A stretch of DNA of 22,721 bases, from the NCBI RefSeq assembly GCF_000003605.2, contig NW_003132352.1:123173-145893 (forward strand), given 5' to 3'. This document shows, piece by piece, positions 15,834 to 22,721 of this stretch. Origin of the DNA: Saccoglossus kowalevskii (Eukaryota; Hemichordata; Enteropneusta; Harrimaniidae). The notes beneath the pieces were generated by a model. The model was given only the letters and a program-made list of their open reading frames with translations, searched no databases and was not told the origin of the DNA. Positions within the stretch are counted from its first letter, which is position 1. Each line of letters begins with the position of its first letter. A program made the translations under genes and the position numbers.

Positions 15834-15967
15834 TACACTCGCCAGCTTGGAGTTTTTAAAATAATTGTCCCATCTACTTCCTCCTCATCTGACATTAACT
15901 CAGGTGCAACTTTATCTCATAGACGTTTTTCTTCCGCTTTGATGAATCTGCTTCTTCGTTTCATTGT
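15834..15967 (-). pseudogene. Last exon: MSDEEE motif with in-frame TGA
   Basis: The acceptor is ttttaccctatag. The recognisable frame reads RRSRFIKAEEKRL, a TGA stop, then DKVAPELMSDEEEVDG...PSWR, but it is one base out of phase with the fifth exon. Reading stops at the border of the copy C repeat, so the gene's end is lost or displaced. Confidence 0.5.
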
Positions 15968-16368
15968 CTATAGGGTAAAAACAAATACAAGTTTGTCAAA
16001 AAATATTGAAACCTGAAGAAATTTCCTGACAGTTTTGAACTAGCTTTTCTAGATTTGTTCATTTAAGAAAAACAGAAAACAAACTTTATTCAACTATATG
16101 TATTTCCGCTACGTAAGAAATACATGCAGTAATCTGCTCAGCAGCTCAATTTTGCTCATCCCTAATGATGAACAGTCTAGTTGATCAAAATTAGTCAAGA
16201 TGTCACCTATACTGTAAATATCTATATGAATTGCCATAAATAATTAGACATGTTAATTGCCCCACACAAGTTTGTTTGATACGCATAGCTACAAATAAGT
16301 CAATATTATTATAAGTAGTCATTGCTATCCAAAGAGAATTACCAGGCATACGGTTGATAAATACTTAC

Positions 16369-16479
16369 ATGCCATTGAGTTGAATTTTCTTTTTTTCGTT
16401 TCGTATTTGTTTTTTAATTCCATATTCTGTGACTCTATGATTTTTATTCTTTGGTTTTCATAATTTCTTCTGACAGCAA
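16369..16479 (-). pseudogene. Fifth exon: basic helix
   Basis: The acceptor tatttaattcacag and donor gtaagtat bound 36 intact codons, AVRRNYENQRIKIIESQN..., a Lys/Arg/Glu/Asn-rich helix. It may bind DNA or RNA (inference from charge only). The entry phase matches the fourth exon. Confidence 0.6.
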
Positions 16480-17242
16480 CTGTGAATTAAATAATTAAAA
16501 TGAGTAATCAGTAATAGTGTCAATTGTTTGATAGTTATACAAACATTAAACTATTGTGTTTCTGTTATTGAATCATTTGAAGCAAGATGTACATCAAAAC
16601 AAACTTTACAACTAGATGACGCCCACAAATTTGCAACAATCAAAATACATTGGAATTTGTGTATAAGTTACACAGGTGGAAAAAAAAGGGAAGTTGCGTG
16701 GAACAGCCTTAGCTGACCAATGGCCGCACACTTTTTTGGTGATCAAGAAATAGCTCTATCATGCTATGCCAAATAAGCATGAGGCTTTTTCACACAACCT
16801 TTCTCCTCTGTTTTCTCCCTGTTAATCACTGGTTTTCTAAATTATAAGCCAGTTGTAGAAATCTGGTGATTTGTTATTTATTATGACTGGAAGAATAGTA
16901 CTACATTAAAAAAAAAACATTTTCCGGCTTAGATTATCAGTAAATGAGATGTTCAAAACACATGTATGTGGTTTCACAACTTCCCCCAAACGATAATGCA
17001 AATCTCTATTCACAAATTTAAAGCCAAAATTTAACTAAATATATTGAATTTGATGAAGAGTCATTATTCTTGCGTAACACCCACATTCTTAACACAAATA
17101 TGTCAACATGCAGAATCCATCATTTACCATTGATGCTTTGGTAAAGGGAAATTACTGGCAGTACCGGTAAAATATTTTGTCATCGATTTTGATAATGATC
17201 CAAAAACCATGGTTACTCGTTGTGATAATGAAAGATACATAC

Positions 17243-17337
17243 ATTGATATTCCTCCTCAGTGTATTTTTCACCAAACTTCATCTGCAATTGTTCTTTAAG
17301 TTTTTCTTCAATATTTTTGTTGTATGCATCATTCCAT
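17243..17337 (-). pseudogene. Fourth exon: WNDAYN motif, charged helix
   Basis: The acceptor tttccccaaaacag and donor gtatgtatc bound 31 intact codons, WNDAYNKNIEEKLKEQLQ..., rich in Lys and Glu and predicted helical. It enters in phase 2 and leaves in phase 1. Confidence 0.6.
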
Positions 17338-17962
17338 CTGTTTTGGGGAAAGCAGAAGACAATACAGTAATGAAATATTGTAACTTTTAGTGTAACGTTA
17401 TAATATACTATTCTATATATCTGGTGTGTGTTTTCAGAATACTAATAATAAAGTCACAAAAATTAGACATCATGAAAATTAGATTTTTTTTTTTAGCTAA
17501 GACATTTTTACCTAGGTGTGTTTTTTTAATGTGTTTACTAAAAATAAAATTTTATGGCAACAATATTAGCATTTAAAAAACCTTGTGCTATGTCTTGCTG
17601 TTATTATAATATTTTCACAATACCCTAAACTGTGGTGGGATCACAAATGTATCAGCTGTGTGGAACAGGTCATATCTCTCTTATTGGAAGTATACAGTAT
17701 AATAATTAGCATAATTATGGCCACGAAAACTGTGGCAACTATAGAGGCAGTGGCAAGATAGCAGGGTAATTTTGTATCCCTTTATAAAATTTTACATATT
17801 CAATCTTAAAATGATTTGTCATATTAACCCTAATTTTTTTAGCCTTGTGTACTTTTACATTGACTTGACCATTCAAGTATTAATTAAATAATAAAACACC
17901 TTTCAAACATCCTTGACAGCCAGAAACTGTACCAGAACATAATACTAAAAAGATGTACTTAC

Positions 17963-18021
17963 CCATTAATAGCATGGAACACCAAACTGCCATATGATGC
18001 TATAAGATGTTACAGTCTTTT
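17963..18021 (-). pseudogene. Third exon with in-frame TAA
   Basis: 59 nt between acceptor gttttattttag and donor gtaagtac. In the frame that fits both neighbours it reads KRL, a TAA stop, then HLIASYGSLVFHAING. The phase from the second exon (0) and into the fourth (2) fits exactly, so the stop looks like a later mutation. Confidence 0.5.
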
Positions 18022-18819
18022 CTAAAATAAAACATAAACAATAATTATATTCAGAATAGAAATTTAATAGCAGCAACCAAGACACATGGTCTGTCGAAAA
18101 ACAAAGTATTCACACAGAGATGTTAAACTAAAGTAATGTATTAATTGTTATTAGTTACTTTCCCCATCCAAGCAAGAAGACAGAAAACAACCGTTCAATG
18201 ATCATACTTTGACAACCTACGAACACCATTATATGTATCAGGTGAGGAATATATTCATGAGAAGTAGTAAAAAAATATATATAGTAACAGTAAAATATGC
18301 AATACATGATGGTAAATGATATGTTTTTATTTTCATTACATTTGTTTTCAATTGCAATCATCTATAATTAAGAAAATTCTAAATGTATGTCAACAGCTGT
18401 ATGTGAAGTACAAAACTTTCTTCACATTTCGATATACTTTTTAATGCATTTATTTCAAATATTTGGCTTATCTGTCAATTTGACATGGGTTGCTTATGTG
18501 ACAAGTCAGGTGAAATTCAATATATTTTTGTATTTATTTTTTAGTGCCATTATGAAGCAATGTGAAAGAGAACATTAATTTTAGGCTTATATATATTGAA
18601 AATATATGAATAAACAACAAAAGTCTGTTTTGTTTGACAATGTGTTAGAGCTTAAGTTTGTTTATGTTTGGTCTTAATATACAAAGGTGTGAAGCTTGAA
18701 GTTTAACACACAAGGTTTTATGCGGCACTTTTGCATTTTACCTGTGAATACATGCTTTAGTTTACACTCACAGGAGTTTGATTTTTTTTAAACCGATTAA
18801 AAAAGATTAAGATTGGTGT

Positions 18820-19320
18820 AATATTATTTAATAATTTTATTAACACTTACACATTCCCCGGAGAGATTGGCAATGGTTACAAAAGTTTAAAAAGGAATAA
18901 AAGGTTACAAAACAGAAAATAGATAAGAAAAAAACAAAACAAAACAATCTAAGCTAATACATTACAGATAATAGCTAGTATAAAATTATGATACTACGAT
19001 AGATAGAAAACAAAATGCAAAACTCAAATAGTGAGAGAAGGTTGTCACTGGGGTTGCTGTCTTATTTCAAAACACTTATTTAGGTACCTTGCTACGGGGA
19101 GTGTTAGGCCACTGTTGTTTAGCAAGGCTATGAATTGAGTCTTTAGCGGCAAATTTTTAAAGTTTTGGATTTTGGTTTTTGCTATTTTGAATAGGACATT
19201 TATTATTAGCGTATTAAAGTTACTAAAGTTGTTTTGTCTTTATTGTACTCAATATGTCATTGTCGTGTTAATTACTATCAATACTTCACTGTGTTTATAA
19301 GCTAAAAAAATAAACTTACT
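18820..19320 (-). repeat. Possible 3' end of another retroelement
   Basis: On the - strand a frame of about 60 codons (about 19240 to a TGA at 19045-19047) is followed by a ~200-bp T/A-rich tail that ends in 'gtgttaataaaattatt'. This layout resembles a truncated non-LTR 3' end inside an intron of the broken gene. The peptide has no motif I recognise. Confidence 0.3.
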
Positions 19321-19330
19321 GTATATTCAA

Positions 19331-19525
19331 TCAAACAATGACCATCTCTTGGTGGAGTGGCCTAGCAAGGTGTGATTTTTGTACAGGATTAGCCTGCCAT
19401 GCCCATTTATTTGTTTCTCCTATTGCTTTTGTTTTAGCATTAACAACAGCTTTGTTCAAAATTAGGAGTGGCCTTTTGAAAATTATATACGAAGACACTG
19501 CAGTCCAGAAAGGAGCTGTTTTCAA
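19331..19525 (-). other. Unrecognised open frame in intron
   Basis: About 60 codons are open on the - strand after an acceptor-like 'ttttttttgaaaacag', with a + strand frame open across the same bases. There is no donor at its end and no domain. It may be repeat sequence. Confidence 0.2.
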
Positions 19526-19560
19526 AAAAAATGGTGAATAACAGACATGAAGATACTCAC

Positions 19561-19757
19561 TGAAAGTTCAGATGTTGTTTCCATCTTTCTGTTCGCGGTA
19601 TGTTGTGGCTGTTGCTGGGGCAAATGAGAATATAATACTGTCTGATTCAACTGTTCTATTCTTTTGATGATAGCATCCTGAAATTCCTGTTGCTTTGATG
19701 CAGTGCTTTTACATATGTCTTCTAATGCATTGAAATTTTCCAACACTTGCTGACATT
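19561..19757 (-). pseudogene. Second exon: coiled-coil-like and Gln-rich
   Basis: The acceptor (cttattttttttcag) and donor (gtgagtatc) are both strong. It encodes about 65 residues: CQQVLENFNALEDICKS..., with a heptad-like Leu/Ile pattern, then a Gln/His-rich stretch. It enters in phase 1 and leaves in phase 0. This is the best-preserved exon of the gene. Confidence 0.65.
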
Positions 19758-20082
19758 CTGAAAAAAAAATAAGATGTAAAACATGCATAACATATTGTAC
19801 ACAATAGTCATTATTTTGGGTCTAACATGCCTAATTTGCATAACATAGAAAAGAGGCAGGAAGTCGGCCACATGTGTTATATGTAACCCTCCAACAAGCT
19901 TGCAGAAAAACGAAAGTGATTGTTTCTGAATAAATAGTAATGCACATTAACGCAAACAGAAGTCCATTTAGCCAAGTTTATTCAATTTTAGAAAAGCAAT
20001 TTTTCCTGGAAATCTTGTGTTGAAATTATTTTAATTGAATAATCATAAATTATGTACTATGGAAATAAAATATAGATCATAT

Positions 20083-20242
20083 CTATTGATGGATAGTTAG
20101 TGGTACTGCTTGTAGTTCCAGCATAATTCGATGCGTTGAGGTCGTGTAGCGGTTGTCGCTGTCGAGGTACTGTATTGTATTGCTCTCTACTATCTAAGTT
20201 TGTCAACTGAGATCTTCCATCCGTGTTGACCTCCATATGTAG
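20083..20242 (-). pseudogene. Exon 1, 3' piece
   Basis: The frame beginning MEVNTDGRSQLTN is open for about 50 codons rich in Ser, Thr, Asn, Gln and Arg. It is one base out of register with the middle piece after the MITE is removed. A donor-like site 'aatag/atatga' at 20083 has AT in place of GT; with G at that position the phase would fit the next exon. This suggests a mutated donor (inference). Confidence 0.4.
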
Positions 20243-20251
20243 AGTGAAATA

Positions 20252-20441
20252 TAGACTGGCGCAGTCGGGGCGATTAATGTGTTTTTGTAGTTTATATAAA
20301 ATCAAAAAATTCGCGAAATGGAGGTGTTGGAGCAAAATCCCCTGTAACTGCGTTCGCGCTAACACTTTCATTTCGCGAATTTTTTTTTATTTTATTTAAA
20401 CTAAAAAAAAAAAAACTAATCATCCCGACTCCGCCAGTCTA
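20252..20441. mobile_element. 190-bp MITE with ~85-bp TIRs and 9-bp TSD (Mutator-like)
   Basis: The left arm 20252-20333 and right arm 20355-20441 are imperfect inverted copies sharing tagactggcg.agtcggg..gatta at the ends and attcgcgaaatg near the centre, with a loop of about 21 bases. The 9-mer agtgaaata lies directly outside both ends (20243-20251 and 20442-20450). Long TIRs with a 9-bp duplication point to a Mutator-like (MULE) parent; hAT (8 bp) fits less well because the ends would become unequal. It has no coding capacity. Confidence 0.8.
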
Positions 20442-20442
20442 A

Positions 20443-20554
20443 GTGAAATACACCGCTGCTTGTGCCGACATTAAAACTTGATTCACCGTGACCATGGCGA
20501 CTTAGGTCAGAGTGAGAGCTTGTATCGAAGGGAGCAGCGAACTCGTCCATAATG
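20443..20554 (-). pseudogene. Exon 1, middle piece
   Basis: An open frame starting with an ATG at 20550-20548 and rich in Ser, Asp, His and Gly. It is bounded by the retrotransposon tail on one side and the MITE on the other. The extension of the frame to a stop at about 20416 is MITE sequence and not part of the gene. Confidence 0.5.
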
Positions 20555-21724
20555 GATAGGATAGGATAGGATATTTTTATTTGACACATACACAATACAG
20601 AGTAAAGTCCAAAATAACACAAACAAAATAAGCTAAAACAATTCTAAAACATTGAAAACAAATTTTGCTAGACTACTACAAATAAAAAGATCAGAACTTG
20701 AAAGAATCAAAACAAAGATATCCTCTCCAGCTAATAGTTGTAGACTTGGTGCATATTAAACATAGATTGCTGTAAATAATGAATTTCTTAATTCCCTAAT
20801 TTTGTCATGATTACATCTGAAAAGGTAATGTTTTTCATCACCAACTTCATTACAGTTACACAGATGACAGAATCTTTCTTCTCTTTTAATGCCTCTATGT
20901 CGACCATTTTCTACTGGTAGCTGATTGGCTGAAATCCTGAATTTCCTGTTTTGGGTGTTTTCTAAATATTGTTCAAATTTAATACAAGATTTAAAAGTGC
21001 TATAAGTGCAAAGTTTGTTATTATCTGTTTTAGTGATTTCCTTCTTCCATTTACTAAAGTAAATGTTTTCCATTTTTTCTTTGAACATCTCACCAAAGTC
21101 ATTCTGATTAAGGTCATCAACTGTAAGCTGTGTAACTTGTAATAGTTGTTTGACATATATGTACCATGAATCACAACTACTAGACTTGCTAAAATTAAAA
21201 GCGGCTTCTAAAATAGAATTGCTTGTTTTCTTACAATGCAATCTTTGAAAATAACTCATTACTGTAGTACAGGCATTGATAATAATTGGATATCGACCCA
21301 ATTCCCTCCTACAAGCATTATTTGAAGCTTTTCTGTTAACTCCCAAGACTTGTTTGCAAAAATTAATATGCAATTTCTCAATGAGCATTTTATCACTAAA
21401 TAATTTGGAAAGTAACTTGTCATTGGTAATTACAAGTCTGTTATTTCCTGTGCCGTAAAATAAATTAAACATAAAACTACCCCAGATATCGGAACTGTAA
21501 AGCATAATTGGTTTTACTAATGAGTCAAATAATTTGCCTGCTAACCGCACAGGGATAACAATCATTGTTATCCCATAACATTCTGTAAATCTTAAAAAGT
21601 GCTTTGCGTGCTTTGTCATATAACCGAGCAATACCCACATCAAACTTCCCATTACAATGAAATATAATTCCCAAATAGTTATAGGAGTCAACACATTCAA
21701 GTTGAATACCATTAAAATAAAAAT
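20555..21724 (-). mobile_element. 5'-truncated non-LTR retrotransposon with 6-bp TSD
   Basis: On the - strand it encodes the C-terminal half of ORF2: NGIQLECVDSYNYLGIIF (end of the reverse transcriptase domain), a KLFDSLVKPIMLY motif, and a tail with LPVENGR and C-H-L-C...H-Y-L-F-R-C. The frame shifts near 21540-21575. After the stop at about 20756 come a UTR, AATAAA (complement of 20576-20581) and a (TATCC)n tail at 20556-20573. The 6-base direct repeat ataatg flanks it at 20549-20554 and 21725-21730. Its C-terminal tail resembles the element at 11.5-12.0 kb, so both belong to related families. Confidence 0.8.
20756..21712 (-). pseudogene. ORF2 C-terminal half of the non-LTR element
   Basis: The frame is open for about 300 codons from roughly 21550 to the stop; the recognisable sequence upstream of 21525-21575 lies in another frame (up to 21734). 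It covers the part after the reverse transcriptase palm (thumb-like region) and the zinc-knuckle-like C-terminus C-x2-C-x9-H-x4-C. It lacks the endonuclease and the catalytic palm motifs, so it is not active. Confidence 0.8.
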
Positions 21725-21780
21725 ATAATGTCATGAGCAGCTTCTGTGGCAGACAACAACGTAAGCAGACGACGAGACAT
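21725..21780 (-). pseudogene. Exon 1, 5' piece, with candidate start codon
   Basis: ATG at 21780-21778 opens 18 codons (MSRRLLTLLSATEAAHDI) ending inside the 6-base duplication CATTAT. Joining this to the piece that starts at 20554 keeps the frame open, which is the reason for calling it coding. The retrotransposon now occupies the junction. Confidence 0.5.
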
Positions 21781-22057
21781 AGTTAAAAAATGCCAAAAAA
21801 TTGAAGTAAATGCTGAAGTTGGACAAGACAGATTGATAAACAGTGTTTGCTTGTCAAGCGCTGCATCGGTTCTGACACGAAAGCTTACCTATTGGTGGCA
21901 CTTCCACTGTTTACGACCCCTTAGGTTGATGAATATTTCCATAAAATGAATAAAAACAAACAAAAAAAACAAACAAACAGAAACAAAAAAACACGTTTTA
22001 GGCTTATCTTGCAACACTGAATACATTTTATGAATTTCACACAACAGAGTTGAATGA
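21781..22057. promoter_or_regulatory. Spacer between two divergent reading frames
   Basis: About 280 bp separate the candidate ATG of the broken - strand gene from the + strand transposase frame. It contains an A-rich (AAAC)n-like run at 21950-21990 and an acceptor-like 'acacgttttag' at 21991-22001. No TATA box is clear. If both genes belong to one element this would be a bidirectional promoter (inference). Confidence 0.25.
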
Positions 22058-22721
22058 GCAGTGCAAGCTGATGATCTACCAGTGCAGCATTCTTCATTGA
22101 TGGCGGCAGTATTCATATTTTTACTGTCTTGGCAAAAAGATTTCTGTGTTTCTGACAGGGGTATGCAGTGCCTTGTGTCATTTTTAAAGTCCCTATTAGT
22201 GACATTAGCAAATGTATTTAAAATTGAGAGTTTGGCCAAGTTCAGCAAAATTTTGCTTGGGACTCTTTATAAGATAAGAAAATTTCTTGGACTTGACCGA
22301 GATGCCTTTACTCAGTATGTGGTTTGTGGAAGATGTCATAGCATTTATCAGTTTAATAATTGTTACAAAGTATTGTCCAATGGAAAGAAGGTATCATTGA
22401 AATGTTCACGTGTAGACTTTCCACAACATCCACACAAATCACACAAACGTAAGCCATGTGGGGAAGTTCTTCTGAAGAAAGTCAAAGGACAAAACGGATG
22501 TGAATATGTATATCCAAAGAAGGTGTTCTGTTATCAGAATTTAGTGGACTCACTGAAATCATTCGTAAAACGAACTGGATTTGTGGATGCATGCAACCAA
22601 TGGAGAACGCGAAATAGTCGGGAAGACTGCATGGGTGACATCTATGATGGACGTGTTTGGAAAGATTTTGAAGATCAAGGATATTTTCAATCTAAGTTCA
22701 ATCTAAGTCTAACTTTAAATG
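22058..22721 (+). CDS. Transposase-like protein, Tnp2/CACTA-type, 3' partial
   Basis: The frame is open from 22058 (after a TGA at 22055-22057) to the window end; ATG at 22100-22102 is the first candidate start. From it: a hydrophobic N-terminal helix (FIFLLSWQKDF), a C-x2-C-x8-C cluster from residue 76 followed by a Cys and His residues (C-S-R...H-P-H), C-G-E-V-L-L, a PKKVFCYQNL segment, and DIYDGRVWKDF from residue 180. Cysteine cluster, then D-I-Y-D-G-x-x-W, then an LN end is the layout I know from Tnp2-like transposases of CACTA/EnSpm elements and their metazoan relatives, which cut and paste DNA with an RNase H-like core. The catalytic core would lie beyond the window. An acceptor-like site at 22001 leads into another open frame that ends at about 22100, so the 5' end may be spliced or frameshifted. 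Confidence 0.6.

Larger units (their letters stand above)
15834..21780 (-). pseudogene. Broken multi-exon gene, transposon-associated protein family (tentative)
   Basis: Exons in transcript order: exon 1 in three pieces (21725-21780, 20443-20554, 20083-20242), then 19561-19757, 17963-18021, 17243-17337, 16369-16479 and 15834-15967. Phases from the second exon on are 1, 0, 2, 1, 1 and fit at each junction except the last. Visible lesions: retrotransposon and MITE insertions in exon 1, a frame break in exon 1, TAA in the third exon, a one-base phase mismatch before the last exon, and TGA in the last exon. The product would have a Ser/Thr/Gln-rich N-terminus, a coiled-coil-like segment, a W-N-x-x-Y-N...basic region, a Lys/Arg-rich helix, and a C-terminal motif P-E-L-M-S-D-E-E-E ... 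P-S-W-R. From memory, this motif marks a protein family frequent in invertebrate genomes and often near transposons; I cannot name it. Function unknown. Confidence 0.6.

Noticed and set aside
20057-20371. - strand ORF of 104 codons as one protein
   Set aside because: Its 5' half is MITE sequence and only the 3' half belongs to exon 1 of the broken gene.
21746-21949. + strand open frame of 67 codons upstream of the transposase
   Set aside because: It starts at GTG just after a stop and overlaps the - strand exon 1 start; no splice link to the transposase could be shown, though a short upstream exon cannot be excluded.
21889-22248. - strand ORF of 119 codons
   Set aside because: Lies opposite the transposase frame, contains low-complexity Phe runs from the A-rich spacer, and has no domain.

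Overview
The window is AT-rich nuclear DNA of an animal. Its genes are split by GT-AG introns whose reading phases match across every junction, and the introns and flanks are full of decayed transposons, dispersed repeats and microsatellites. The repeat content and the gene present suggest a marine invertebrate (hemichordate, amphioxus, mollusc or similar), but the sequence alone does not settle the phylum. A 50-base run of N at 11454-11503 is an assembly gap.

Region 1 (1-9835, + strand) is the 3' part of one ten-exon (in this window) protein kinase gene. The spliced coding sequence is 2616 nt (871 codons plus a stop), with consistent phases at all nine junctions. The product has a kinase domain with the HGD catalytic motif and paired lysines typical of MAP3K14 (NIK), a ~430-residue acidic and serine-rich linker in a single exon, and a 100-residue C-terminal domain that also matches NIK. 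The N-terminal exons lie upstream of the window. In vertebrates NIK activates IKK-alpha in non-canonical NF-kB signalling.

Region 2 (9836-15833) has no intact gene. It holds the 3' untranslated/intergenic stretch of the kinase gene, the gap, the 3' end of a dead non-LTR retrotransposon (to about 12043), degenerate tandem repeats (12.5-13.1 kb), and two clusters of a ~280-bp dispersed repeat family that also occupies introns of the kinase gene. Two members carry a hairpin with compensated base changes.

Region 3 (15834-21780, - strand) is a broken multi-exon gene. Five downstream exons can be joined in one frame, but they carry in-frame stops and a frame break. Its first exon was split twice: by a 5'-truncated non-LTR retrotransposon (20555-21724, 6-bp target duplication) and by a 190-bp long-TIR MITE (20252-20441, 9-bp target duplication, Mutator-like). 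Removing the retrotransposon on paper restores an open frame from an ATG at 21780.

Region 4 (about 22058 to the window end, + strand) is the start of a DNA-transposase-like ORF with a cysteine cluster and a DIYDG-x-x-W motif, resembling Tnp2/CACTA-type transposases. It begins about 300 bp from the start of the broken - strand gene and points away from it, so the two may be the two genes of one old DNA transposon. That is a hypothesis.
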